Part shown: piece by piece, positions 15,528-23,921 of the stretch
Layout: each line of letters opens with the position of its first letter
Numbering within the stretch: position 1 is the stretch's first letter
From: Salipaludibacillus keqinensis
GTDB taxonomy: Bacteria; Bacillota; Bacilli; Bacillales; Salisediminibacteriaceae
Reading direction: 5' to 3'
Assembly (NCBI RefSeq): GCF_003226325.1
Contig: NZ_PDOD01000003.1
Span: forward strand, 248,001 to 312,000
Length of the DNA stretch: 64,000 nucleotides
The notes under the pieces: model-generated
Seen by the model: the letters and a program-made list of their open reading frames with translations, nothing else
Databases searched by the model: none
What the model was told of the DNA's origin: nothing
Translations under genes and position numbers: made by a program

Positions 15528-17360
15528 TTAAATTTCTTCTTTGTTTAGTATTTCGCTTTCAAGAAGGTCGATGATCTTGAAACCTTCATTCGTTAGTTTT
15601 ACTTCGAAAGTGTACTCTTTTTCTTTAGAGAATTTCGTGTCGTTTTCATTGAGATTAAAAGTTTCTTGAATGGAAACGTCATAGACGAGATCGTCATCAG
15701 AAGAATAGTCAATCAAACTAACATCTAAATAGGACCTTTGGGTATCTTCTTCTATGAATTCATGAATTTGATTACGAACCTTTTCCTCATAAGAAGAGGA
15801 ATCTTCGTCAATGTAAGTTAAAACTTCATACGTGTCTTCACTTCTCGTTGCTTTGCTATATTCATCTAAGAAGTTATGAAATAACGAATGCAACTCTTCG
15901 TCGATATCCTCACGGTAAGCGGCTAAAGTATCCTCTTCCATCATTTCCGAAACCATTTCATCATCACTAATCGTTAATTTTGAATAAGATTCACCTTCAG
16001 TAGACAGATTGCTCAGACTGAAATATTCCTCTAGTCCCCAAGTGCCTTCTTCTTCTGAAAAAATCAGCGTGTAACTTTTATAATCAGTTTCTTCTTGAAT
16101 GGTGGTCGAATTACTAAACCATGTGGAAACTTCTCGTTGCCATTGTTCTTCTGAATCGATGAACAAACGCCAAGTGTCATGGTGGTTTAACAGGTAATGA
16201 CCGTCGGTATATAACTTTATAGACTCTAAAACCTCTACATCAGAGTTCCCCGTTTTTAACAGCTCATAGCTATCTGTTAACTCACTGGAAAGATCTTCGA
16301 TAGCTTCCTCAAGAATGGATGAAGGGAAAGAGAAGTCCAAGGAATACTCGTAATAATCACCTTCAAGAGGAACAGCTTCCGTAGATAAAGAGCCGAATGG
16401 TGTCTCTTTTTCAAGATGAACATGTAGAGATCCATCTAGTACGACAGGGCCAAAAAGTTCACCATCTGGAGAAGTTATGACATCGGTTTCGCTATCATTG
16501 ACAAATAATGTTGCACCTTCCACATTTGAATCTATGTATACTTCATGAAGATTAAATGTGACATCAATGGGACTGTCTTGGTAAAAATGATAGACAGATG
16601 TTTCCGTATCCAACTCCACAAACTCTGTTTCTAATAATCCTGAAATATCATATGTGCCAGGTGGAAACTTCCCTAAAGAATAATAGCCTTCCTGCGTAGC
16701 GCGTTTCTCGACCTCATCACCATTTACTAAAAATTCCGTGTCCTGGTGGTTCGTATAAACAAGGAGGGGAAAGGTATCTAGTGTAAATTCGTACTTATCG
16801 TAAACAAACAGGGATTTCCCTGTTTGTTGGAAAGAGAGTGATTCCAACCCGGAATACCCAGATCCATATTCAGCGGATGCAGCATTATCATGTGAATTCA
16901 GACGGAAGATCTGCTCGTCAATATAATTTTCAAATGTGCCAAGGGTGGAGGTGTCTGTATGAAAGTACTTAATGAGTTCATTCGCATGGTCTTTGGTCAA
17001 TTCTCCATCCCAGTTCTCTACTGTTAAATAGTCTAAGACAGCTTCGGTATCTTGCTCTATCACAGCATCCTGGAAACCAGAGGCCACTTTCTCACCATCA
17101 GTTAGAGATTCACCAACTTTAAAAAGGCCAAATCCTAAAATGAATACGCTAGCAACTCCTGCGGCTATTTTCTTTTGCTTCTTCGTAAAGGTAACTTGCG
17201 AAGGAGGCGCACTTGGTGGTGTCGGACGCTCAGAAGCTGATAATTCACTGGATAAATCCTGGTTATTTTTTGAAGGGGAACTTTCGTGTTTCGTCCCACA
17301 TGCTTGGCAGAAGGAAGAATGCGGATCTAATTTCTCTCCACAACTGGTACAAAAAACCAT
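15528..17360 (-). CDS. Zinc-ribbon, single-pass TcaA/YvbJ-like envelope protein
   Basis: A 610-residue protein with a cytoplasmic C4 zinc ribbon (CTSCGEKLDPHSSFCQACG, residues 4-22), a linker, one membrane segment (IAAGVASVFILGFGLFKVG, about residues 66-84) and a large acidic extracellular part. This is the layout of B. subtilis YvbJ and staphylococcal TcaA, which influences glycopeptide resistance. The C-terminal 120 residues look like an NTF2-like domain (FLDEYSKATRSEDTYEVLTYID). First gene of a two-gene operon with another zinc-ribbon membrane protein. AAAGGAGAG precedes the ATG. Confidence 0.8.
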   Translation of the reverse strand: MVFCTSCGEKLDPHSSFCQACGTKHESSPSKNNQDLSSELSASERPTPPSAPPSQVTFTKKQKKIAAGVASVFILGFGLFKVGESLTDGEKVASGFQDAVIEQDTEAVLDYLTVENWDGELTKDHANELIKYFHTDTSTLGTFENYIDEQIFRLNSHDNAASAEYGSGYSGLESLSFQQTGKSLFVYDKYEFTLDTFPLLVYTNHQDTEFLVNGDEVEKRATQEGYYSLGKFPPGTYDISGLLETEFVELDTETSVYHFYQDSPIDVTFNLHEVYIDSNVEGATLFVNDSETDVITSPDGELFGPVVLDGSLHVHLEKETPFGSLSTEAVPLEGDYYEYSLDFSFPSSILEEAIEDLSSELTDSYELLKTGNSDVEVLESIKLYTDGHYLLNHHDTWRLFIDSEEQWQREVSTWFSNSTTIQEETDYKSYTLIFSEEEGTWGLEEYFSLSNLSTEGESYSKLTISDDEMVSEMMEEDTLAAYREDIDEELHSLFHNFLDEYSKATRSEDTYEVLTYIDEDSSSYEEKVRNQIHEFIEEDTQRSYLDVSLIDYSSDDDLVYDVSIQETFNLNENDTKFSKEKEYTFEVKLTNEGFKIIDLLESEILNKEEI

Positions 17361-17767
17361 TAAAATCTCTCCTTTGGTTTATTTAGTTAAAATATTAAGT
17401 CTTTAGGCCTTTATTATTATTCTATATCTTCACTATCATTACAATAGTATCATGACTAAAGATTCATCTATGGTGTGTCGAAATTTGTAATTCCATACAC
17501 TTACAAATAACTTGCGAAAGACTGTTATAACTGAGCCTTTTAGCATGCGTCATGATAAAGATGAAGTTGAAAATTTTGTCGAAAGATGTTTACGTTTTAT
17601 TTCGTATCGTGAGAAAAAACGAATGATTGTTAGAAAAACATCATAAAAATTGATAAAAATGGTAGAGTAGAGGCAATGCTTTTTTAGGAGAAGAAATCAT
17701 ATCCATTTGTGCTAAGAGGAGATGCAAGTCGGTATGAGAATTGTTAAATTAAAAGGAGTGATTCAAG
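17361..17767. other. Divergent promoter region with two Spo0A-box matches
   Basis: No gene except a possible 12-codon leader. TGTCGAA occurs at 17476-17482 and 17577-17583, 101 bases apart, in an A/T-rich stretch between divergent transcription units. By chance a 7-mer of this kind is expected several times in 64 kb, so these are candidates only. Confidence 0.35.
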
Positions 17768-17772
17768 ATTAA
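17734..17772 (+). CDS. Possible 12-codon leader peptide overlapping the next gene
   Basis: ATG at 17734 reads MRIVKLKGVIQD and stops at TAA 17770-17772. GAGGAG lies ten bases upstream. Its last bases contain the AAGGAGTG site of the next gene and its stop overlaps the proposed ATT start. It could couple translation; it may also be chance. Confidence 0.3.
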   Translation: MRIVKLKGVIQD

Positions 17773-18613
17773 ACATATATTGTTCATCTTTTTGACGATG
17801 ATCCTAGTCGCTGGGTGCGCGGGAGAGACGGAAGAAGTAGTAGTAGAAACGGAGGAGGAAGAGCAAGAAGTGGAAGATCATAACGAAGAAACGGAACAAG
17901 ACATTATCGTAGAGAACTTCAGTAATGAAGGTGCGGATCAACTAACGGAAACATTTGAAGCGGGAGAGTTAAGAGAGAAGAGTATTCACTTAGAGGAACG
18001 CTTTTTTCAAAACGGCAATAGTGGAGATTTAGAAGCAGATTTCCCGTATGAATTCTTGGAAGGGACAGGCGAGGTCAACGTGTTAATCTCAACTCCCCAC
18101 ACAACGACGCACATTCGGGAACAGGAAGTGAGACCGGCGGAGATTTATACGGGGGCCATGGCTCTATTGATCCAAGAATATACAGGTGCTCATATTATCT
18201 ATAATACATATGAAGGGGAAGACGCTAATCACGTCTTAGGCGGACCTTATAAAGAAAAAATCGGTGACATCATTGATCAGCACGAAATTGAATTAGTGAT
18301 CGATTTACATGGAGCCTCTAGAAACCGTTCATTCGATGTAGATATCGGTACGAACTACGGGGAGACGGTCAGGGATGAATGGGTGGCAGAATTGACGGCG
18401 ATTCTTACTCATCACGAGATCCTTCGTGTTTACGAGAATGATAGTTTCCCAGCCACTCATGAAGGAACGGTGACCCAGCACACGTGGAGCCATTATGACA
18501 CAGAAGCCATGCAACTGGAAATCAACATGGATTACCGCCAAGCAAGGCATAACAACGAACCTTTTTACCGGCTCCTTCAATCATTGATTACGTTCGTTGA
18601 GAATGTAGATTAA
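17768..18613 (+). CDS. Lipoprotein with N-formylglutamate-amidohydrolase-like domain
   Basis: A 281-residue protein if translation begins at the ATT codon 17768. That start sits seven bases after AAGGAGTG and gives a normal lipoprotein signal (KHILFIFLTMILVAGC, Cys17). The nearest standard start, TTG at 17780, is 19 bases from the site and would remove the N-terminal charges. After a very acidic linker the domain at residues 95-275 has ISTPHTTTHIREQEVRPAE, DLHGASRNR and QLEINMDYR, matching the zinc-hydrolase pattern of N-formylglutamate amidohydrolases. A role outside the cell on acyl-amino acids or peptides is inferred. Confidence 0.75.
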   Translation: MKHILFIFLTMILVAGCAGETEEVVVETEEEEQEVEDHNEETEQDIIVENFSNEGADQLTETFEAGELREKSIHLEERFFQNGNSGDLEADFPYEFLEGTGEVNVLISTPHTTTHIREQEVRPAEIYTGAMALLIQEYTGAHIIYNTYEGEDANHVLGGPYKEKIGDIIDQHEIELVIDLHGASRNRSFDVDIGTNYGETVRDEWVAELTAILTHHEILRVYENDSFPATHEGTVTQHTWSHYDTEAMQLEINMDYRQARHNNEPFYRLLQSLITFVENVD

Positions 18614-18674
18614 CATTGCGCATTTCAATGAAAGAGAAAAATAACCTAACGAGCTCCAATTTCATCTAAATAAC

Positions 18675-18781
18675 GAGGAAGATTTCAGCTCCCATTTTGC
18701 TAATGAACTGAATCAACGGCCGCCATGGTCTTGATTGGCTCATTCATGCGCTAGAAAGGAGCGAGATCTTCCTCTTTTTTT
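18675..18781 (+). terminator. Long nested hairpin with T-tail
   Basis: GAGGAAGAT (18675-18683) pairs with ATCTTCCTC (18766-18774), GCTCC (18688-18692) with GGAGC (18758-18762), AATGA (18702-18706) with TCATT (18740-18744), and AATCAA (18711-18716) with TTGATT (18731-18736), followed by seven T. This makes a 100-base rod with a terminator foot; it ends the upstream transcript and could be a stable small RNA. Confidence 0.65.
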
Positions 18782-18904
18782 AACGCTGAAGTGAGCTGAT
18801 TTCCATTCGCAAAGTTTCAAAAATAGATCATGTAAGAACACTTGAAACGTGATACGATGGAGCGAGACTTGAAACATACGCTAGAAGAAAAGGAAATAAA
18901 TGAT

Positions 18905-19390
18905 ATGAAAGTTTCAAAAATTTTCTCATGGACGAGTGTTCTTCTGTGGATGGGTCTGATCTTCTACTTGTCCCACCAACCGGCAACAGAGTCCAATGAG
19001 TTGAGTACAGGCATTACGCAAATGATTTTGCAGGCAGTGGAAACGCTCGTTCCGTTTGCAACGATAGATATAAACAGTTTTAACTTTTTCATCAGAAAGA
19101 GTGCCCATTTTGTAGCTTATCTCGTCCTCGGCGTATTGACGATTCATGCGTTACGACAAAGCGGTGTGTATGGTGCCAAAAGTGTGGTGACAACCTTCGT
19201 GATCTGTGTCGCCTATGCAATCTCAGATGAAGTCCATCAATTATTTATCCCAGGTAGAAGTGGTGAAGTGAGGGATGTTGTTATTGATAGCGCCGGCGCC
19301 GGTACAGGGATAGGTCTGTATTTTTTTGTCCGCGCCTTGTTCACTTGTCTGAAAAAAAGAAAGAGTCCGTTGGCATCAGTTCGAAAATAG
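18905..19390 (+). CDS. VanZ-like membrane protein
   Basis: A 161-residue protein with four hydrophobic segments and the VanZ signature: FFIRKSAHFVAYLVLG, then ISDEVHQLFIPGRSGEVRDVVIDSAGAGTG. VanZ gives low-level teicoplanin resistance in enterococci; the role of chromosomal relatives is not settled. The ATG at 18905 has AGGA ten bases upstream; the in-frame TTG at 18842 would add 21 charged residues not typical of the family. The kinase gene starts 29 bases downstream in the same direction. Confidence 0.8.
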   Translation: MKVSKIFSWTSVLLWMGLIFYLSHQPATESNELSTGITQMILQAVETLVPFATIDINSFNFFIRKSAHFVAYLVLGVLTIHALRQSGVYGAKSVVTTFVICVAYAISDEVHQLFIPGRSGEVRDVVIDSAGAGTGIGLYFFVRALFTCLKKRKSPLASVRK

Positions 19391-19419
19391 TTTTCCAGCT
19401 ATAGAAAGGACGTTCCATT

Positions 19420-20652
19420 TTGACCGAAACATTACTGATTAATTTTTTATTTTTACTTTTTCCCGTCGTCACTTATCTAATATTTTTTGAGAATAAATTC
19501 GTTTTCACCAAGCATAAGACGTATGTGGTTCTCCTCTCAGCCATTTCCATGGTTCTTTGTATGACGTTCCCGATTCAATTGGATATTGGCTCGATTTTTG
19601 ATCTGCGGTATGTTCCATTTACGGTTGCGTCCTTGTTTGGCGGATATATCGTCGCCTTGCCTCTCTATGTGGTGTTGAACATCTACCGGTTTTTTCTCGG
19701 AGGAGAAGGAGTTCTTTTCTCGTTTTATTTCTCAACGGTGATTTTTCTACTCGTCCCTCTTTTAAGTAAAACATTCATTCAGCAAAAATCTCGAAAGCGT
19801 ATTGTCATCGCGGGGATTGTCTCGTTTATAACGATGGTTTTATATCTTGCTACGATCGCTCCTTTTTATCCTCCTACGGAAAGAGAGTTTTGGCTCATCG
19901 CAGGGAATGTACTAACCATCCACGTGGTCAGCAGCGTCATTATCATGATAGTGATTGAGAAAATCATCGACAATGTGACCACTCGAGAAAGACTGTTCCT
20001 ATCAGAAAGACTTCACGTCATGAGTGAATTGTCAGCGAGCGTGTCTCATGAAATACGAAATCCATTAACGGTAACGAATGGGTTTTTGCAGCTTTTAAAT
20101 CGATCGACGAACATAGATGAGAAGGAAAAAGGCTATATTGATCTCTCTTTACAAGAATTAAATCGGGCCGAACGGATTGTGTCGGACTTTCTATCCCTTG
20201 CCAAGCCGCAAGCGGAAAACATGGTCTCTTCCGATTTGAAAACTGAAGTAGAATACGTAAATAACATCATGGTTGCTTATTCAAACTTACACCAAGTCAG
20301 TTTGGATTTTCACTTTTCCAATACGTTAACTAAAAAGTTTGATCAAAACCAAATCCAGCAGTGCTTGATTAACTTATACAAAAACGGCATCGAAGCCATG
20401 AAAGAACACGGCGGTACGTTAACTGTGGGTATTTCAGATGACGGAAAGCACATTGTCATCACGATCAAAGACACTGGCGTCGGAATGTCTAAAGAAGAAG
20501 TGTTAAGAATGGGGAATCCTTACTACTCTACCAAAGAAGCGGGGACAGGCCTCGGCATGCTTATGGTGTTTAGTACGATAGATAAAATGGGCGGCAAGAT
20601 TGATGTAGACAGTGAAAAAGGTGTGGGCACGACCTTTCGTATTACGTTGTAA
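19420..20652 (+). CDS. KinB-like sporulation sensor histidine kinase (5TMR-LYT type)
   Basis: A 410-residue protein. Residues 1-190 form six hydrophobic segments with a 5TM-LYT-like pattern (DLRYVPFTVASLFGGYIVALPLY). Residues 195-265 are a HisKA domain with His210 in SASVSHEIRNPLTVTNGFLQLL-type sequence, and the ATPase part has NLYKNGIEA (N box), DTGVGM and GTGLGM (G boxes). No response regulator is adjacent, as for kinases that feed the Spo0F-Spo0B-Spo0A phosphorelay; KinB or KinD-type function is inferred. The start is TTG, with AAAGGA ten bases upstream. KapB, the usual KinB partner, is not next to it. Confidence 0.8.
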   Translation: MTETLLINFLFLLFPVVTYLIFFENKFVFTKHKTYVVLLSAISMVLCMTFPIQLDIGSIFDLRYVPFTVASLFGGYIVALPLYVVLNIYRFFLGGEGVLFSFYFSTVIFLLVPLLSKTFIQQKSRKRIVIAGIVSFITMVLYLATIAPFYPPTEREFWLIAGNVLTIHVVSSVIIMIVIEKIIDNVTTRERLFLSERLHVMSELSASVSHEIRNPLTVTNGFLQLLNRSTNIDEKEKGYIDLSLQELNRAERIVSDFLSLAKPQAENMVSSDLKTEVEYVNNIMVAYSNLHQVSLDFHFSNTLTKKFDQNQIQQCLINLYKNGIEAMKEHGGTLTVGISDDGKHIVITIKDTGVGMSKEEVLRMGNPYYSTKEAGTGLGMLMVFSTIDKMGGKIDVDSEKGVGTTFRITL

Positions 20653-20699
20653 TGACTGAACTAACGTGTAAACACGTGGATATCTCTTACGATTAGATT

Positions 20700-20748
20700 G
20701 ACAAAAGCAGCCACACCTTTAAACTAGGGCGGCTGCTTTTGTCTTTTA
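20700..20748 (+). terminator. Strong terminator after the kinase gene
   Basis: GACAAAAGCAGCC and GGCTGCTTTTGTC arms around an 18-base loop, followed by TTTT. Confidence 0.8.
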
Positions 20749-20820
20749 TGAAAGAACTGTCTCTTTAAAAACCACCAGTAGTTTTAAGTTTTTTGTATAA
20801 AAATGGAGTTATCTACAAAT

Positions 20821-20827
20821 TTCGACA
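20821..20827. promoter_or_regulatory. Candidate Spo0A box
   Basis: TTCGACA (reverse of TGTCGAA) 73 bases upstream of the 47-residue gene and just after the kinase terminator. A single 7-mer, so weak alone. Confidence 0.35.
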
Positions 20828-20899
20828 ACATTTTTATTTTTCTCGTGATAAAGTACTAGGCATATCTACGAATTTACTATAAAAAGGGGGATTAGTAGA

Positions 20900-21043
20900 G
20901 TGAGAATTGATCAATTGACACAATTAATGGAAGACATCAAAGGACGAGGCACTGAGCAGGCTTCCGAGGAAACTGGTGAAATGATGTCGTATATCGAAAC
21001 GCGTTTAAGAGAAGTCATGATGATGAAAGACGGAGAAGAATAG
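20900..21043 (+). CDS. Small acidic helical protein, 47 residues
   Basis: GTG start with AAAAAGGGGG upstream; the product begins MRIDQLTQLMEDIKG and ends RLREVMMMKDGEE. It is hydrophilic and mostly helical. A Spo0A-box match lies upstream and a hairpin terminator (ACTCAGT/ACTGAG, 21058-21076, eight T) follows 14 bases after the stop, so the unit is complete. I do not recognise the family, and it lacks the SQELD motif of Spo0E-like phosphatases. Its position after a KinB-like gene makes a link to sporulation timing possible but unproven. Confidence 0.65.
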   Translation: MRIDQLTQLMEDIKGRGTEQASEETGEMMSYIETRLREVMMMKDGEE

Positions 21044-21057
21044 AATTAGGATCTTTT

Positions 21058-21085
21058 ACTCAGTCAAAGAACTGAGATTTTTTTT
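21058..21085 (+). terminator. Terminator of the 47-residue gene
   Basis: ACTCAGT, loop CAAAGA, ACTGAG, A and eight T. Confidence 0.8.
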
Positions 21086-21108
21086 GCTTAAAAAAGAGCA
21101 CTAACCTA

Positions 21109-21216
21109 TTAAATCAACCTTGAGACCAGTTTCACCCATCCAAAGATCGAAACCCACAACGGAATACTAAATAAAATACCCCAAGCTAACCCAACGACAA
21201 AGTCATGTTCTCTCAT
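21109..21216 (-). CDS. Very small membrane protein, 35 residues
   Basis: The ATG at 21216 follows GGAGGGAATTTGC. The product is one hydrophobic helix (VVGLAWGILFSIPLWVSIFG) with MREHDF before and KLVSRLI after it, so a single membrane span is expected. The ribosome site, typical span and positive-outside-helix end support a real gene despite its size. No family assigned. Confidence 0.6.
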   Translation of the reverse strand: MREHDFVVGLAWGILFSIPLWVSIFGWVKLVSRLI

Positions 21217-21725
21217 GCAAATTCCCTCCTAAACTTCACATCATTCTGCACTAAGTAAATACAGTATCGTCGTGGTGACCGGAAAATAACCTCTACTATT
21301 CATTTTTATGCAAAATAAACGATTTTGATCTATTCATGAGGCTTGAATATAAAGCATGTAATTTAAGAGGCTGCCTAAAGCGGGCAGCCTCTATTTGGCG
21401 AGAGTTCGAATTTTACCTTGTGATTACTCGAAGTTACTCATGTTTTCGTTCAGATCCGTAGGGGCATGCTACGTAGCACGACAAAAAATCATCAGGATGA
21501 ACCTAAAAATGAACAGGACCTATAGGATGATGCAAGTTAATATGTGCATATTAAAAAGATCCGCCAGGGAAGTATGAACTTCATCTGACGGATCATCTTA
21601 TGTCGCAAAAAGTATAGTTGCTCTCCTTCCAAACTATATGTTTATACAGCAGAACGTTCAGATTAGAGAAAGAAATTTTTTAATTATGGTTGGCTAACTT
21701 AATAACTACGACTTAAACATTGAAA
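21217..21725. other. Gene-free interval with two hairpins
   Basis: A 9-bp hairpin GAGGCTGCC/GGCAGCCTC (21367-21391) and the lipase terminator at 21552-21594. The 60-codon frame at 21395 has no ribosome site and is discounted. Confidence 0.5.
21552..21594 (-). terminator. Terminator downstream of the lipase-like gene
   Basis: On the minus strand GATCCGTCAG, an inner GAAGT/ACTTC hairpin, and CTGGCGGATC are followed by TTTTTAA. Confidence 0.7.
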
Positions 21726-23297
21726 TTAATAGGCATTTCCATTGTCGTCAATGTAAATCGATTTAATGACAGTCCGCTGAAATTTATCACCTTCAGGAGT
21801 GACACCTTCAATATCAATTGTCGCGTTATACGCTCCTTCCCCTCGGTCTGGAATGGTTACTTGATTATTCTCATTTTGTCTTTGGCTTTGCTTGTAGTCG
21901 CGGATCTTATGGCCGATTTTCTTATTTGCTTTTCCTTTTTCTGGGACAAAGTTTATTTCGTAGAACATCTCGAAGGGTACTTGCCCCCTGTTGTTTCCAG
22001 GTGTAAATTCCGTTTCGAATTTCCAGTTTTTCTTATTGCGATCTTCAACAAGTTTCAATTGCTTATTTAACTTTGAATCGAATTTCACAAAGAAAGCGTA
22101 GGCTGAATTTTCATTAGTATGGGTCCGGATAGTCCAATCGCCTTTTTTAGGGTTTTCAATTTCAAGATAGTGATGCCAAGCTCCCTCAAAGTAACCTGTC
22201 TCATCTTGCTTACTTTCAACATCATAAACCTTTTTCTCGTTACTTCCAGGTGCGATGAGTTCAACAGTATCAAGCTCAGTGGCACTCATCCAGTTGATCG
22301 TAAGCTTCTTCACATCCTTTTCCACAGCGAATATTTCTTCAGCTATGCCTGATTGTTTGCCCCCTCGAACGATATAATCTAAATAATCTCCATCTGACTG
22401 ACTAATCAAGCGATCATAGGCGATTTCTTCCATAGGTTTTGATGTCGTTAAATAGTTTTTGAACACGGGCAGAGCGTTCGATCCTTGGTGGACTTGTCCA
22501 TGATTCCAGTTTCCAATCGCAAGCATGTTGCCATAAGGAAGATAAGCACTTTCTACAGACACCACGCCGTCACTTGGACCAGGAATGAAGCCCCCGCCAA
22601 ACCAATAGTTGCTGAACAAAGGGCCGCTTCGATTCCCGGCAATCGTGTAGTAGCGATTTTGCTGAGTTTCCCAACGGCTGTCTGTAATCGATCTGAAATG
22701 GTTCATCACGCCGGTTTGTAAGCTTGCAGTTCCTTCACTGTTTTGACCTATTAATGCCGCTAACCACCCCAGCGAAGAACTGTTGGCTAAATCAGCCAAT
22801 TCACTGCCCTTATGAGGGGAACCGATTGTGATCACATCTGATACTAAATGGTGTTTTCCTTCATGAATCAAAGCCACTTGCGCATCGACGCCACCCTTGC
22901 TGTAGCCTACAACGACAAGCTTTTTTCCGTCGAAATACTCAGATATCTCTTCTAATTGATGGGCAAGCAATTCTCCATTATCCCAGTAGCTTTTCGGGGT
23001 ACCACCAGAATCGTACAATTCAACAAAAGCTGTTTCATACCCTTCTTGTTGGGCTAAACTGTACATATTATTACCTTGGTACCATGTGCTGGAGTTATTT
23101 GTTAATCCTTGGACAAACACGATGACTGGCTTTTCAGCATCCCGTTCATCTGGCAGGATACCAATATGAATCGTTCCTGGCTCAAAGGGGGTTCCAATTG
23201 TTTCCTCAAAATTCCCATTAGCGAGACCTATTTCTTGAATGGCGAAAGTAACAAGTAGAGCTAAAGCCAGAGTAAGTAATGAAATTTTCTTTTTCAA
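21726..23297 (-). CDS. Secreted alpha/beta hydrolase (lipase/esterase-like)
   Basis: A 523-residue protein with a signal peptide (residues 1-26, ending GLA). The hydrolase domain has an oxyanion strand (KPVIVFVQGLTNNSSTW) and the nucleophile elbow GYSKG with Ser133; Asp in PGPSDGVVS and His in NWNHGQVHQG are likely partners. The pattern resembles bacterial lipases/triacylglycerol esterases. The C-terminal 230 residues are beta-rich, probably accessory or binding domains. The start is TTG with AAAGGAGAG nine bases upstream. It is divergent from a LacI gene 624 bases away and has its own terminator. Confidence 0.8.
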   Translation of the reverse strand: MKKKISLLTLALALLVTFAIQEIGLANGNFEETIGTPFEPGTIHIGILPDERDAEKPVIVFVQGLTNNSSTWYQGNNMYSLAQQEGYETAFVELYDSGGTPKSYWDNGELLAHQLEEISEYFDGKKLVVVGYSKGGVDAQVALIHEGKHHLVSDVITIGSPHKGSELADLANSSSLGWLAALIGQNSEGTASLQTGVMNHFRSITDSRWETQQNRYYTIAGNRSGPLFSNYWFGGGFIPGPSDGVVSVESAYLPYGNMLAIGNWNHGQVHQGSNALPVFKNYLTTSKPMEEIAYDRLISQSDGDYLDYIVRGGKQSGIAEEIFAVEKDVKKLTINWMSATELDTVELIAPGSNEKKVYDVESKQDETGYFEGAWHHYLEIENPKKGDWTIRTHTNENSAYAFFVKFDSKLNKQLKLVEDRNKKNWKFETEFTPGNNRGQVPFEMFYEINFVPEKGKANKKIGHKIRDYKQSQRQNENNQVTIPDRGEGAYNATIDIEGVTPEGDKFQRTVIKSIYIDDNGNAY

Positions 23298-23693
23298 ATG
23301 TTTTCTCTCCTTTTAAGTTCAAATTATAAAAAAACACTATGGTTCCTCCTTTCATTTAATATCTCAAAAGTATTCTATATATATTTCAAAGCATGTCTGT
23401 GAAAACCCTTTCAAAATAGCGGGATAGTTTGAAAAATATTACAACAAATTTCACGGGTAATGACTGTCAATCCTCGATATTTGTCGAGTTGAAAAATCAA
23501 GGTTGTTTGGCCAACAAAGGGAGACGTTCAGCGGAAAATATTGGCTAACCGTTACTTTTTTGACCGAGAAGCATGTCTGGGTTCGAATGATCCGTCATAC
23601 CGTGCATTTCAAATTGCCAACCAAGGACGGTTCTTATTTAGCGTATAGATTATCTATCAATAAAATCTACTTCTTTTTAAACAGATAGATGTT

Positions 23694-23752
23694 GGTTCCC
23701 GGAACGTCGGTTCCGGGAACAAGGGTTCCAGGGACCATCGTTCACGGAACCT
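23694..23752. repeat. REP-II array, four degenerate 15-bp units
   Basis: GGTTCCCGGAACGTC, GGTTCCGGGAACAAG, GGTTCCAGGGACCATC and GTTCACGGAACCTGA follow one another with 15- to 16-base spacing. The same family flanks the RAYT gene at 30.5 kb. Confidence 0.8.
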
Positions 23753-23848
23753 GAGACGACCTCAAACCACCTTTTAACTACAAAGGATCCATAAAGGGAA
23801 AAATCACCAATATAGTGGGAAATATTGTTCTATTATTCAGAAATTATC

Positions 23849-23900
23849 TTGACTTCACCAAATAAAGACAGTATATTTATATTTAACGAAAGCGCTTCCG
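23849..23900 (+). promoter_or_regulatory. SigA promoter with overlapping LacI-type operator
   Basis: TTGACT (23849-23854), 17 bases, TATATT (23872-23877), then CGAAAGCGCTTCCG (23887-23900) just after the expected transcription start, placed for autorepression of the LacI gene. Confidence 0.75.
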
Positions 23901-23921
23901 TAAATCGCGAGGGAGAATAAA

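Larger units (their letters stand above)
23298..23921. other. Divergent intergenic region with repeats and LacI promoter
   Basis: Holds a single family-A-like repeat near 23500, the REP-II array at 23694-23752 and the LacI promoter/operator at 23849-23900. The 61-codon frame at 23503 has no ribosome site and crosses repeat sequence, so it is not called. Confidence 0.5.

Noticed and set aside
21395-21577. 60-residue frame between the small membrane gene and the lipase
   Set aside because: No ribosome site, odd composition, and overlaps the lipase terminator hairpin.
23503-23688. 61-residue frame upstream of the LacI gene
   Set aside because: No ribosome site and crosses a repeat; composition unlike a protein.
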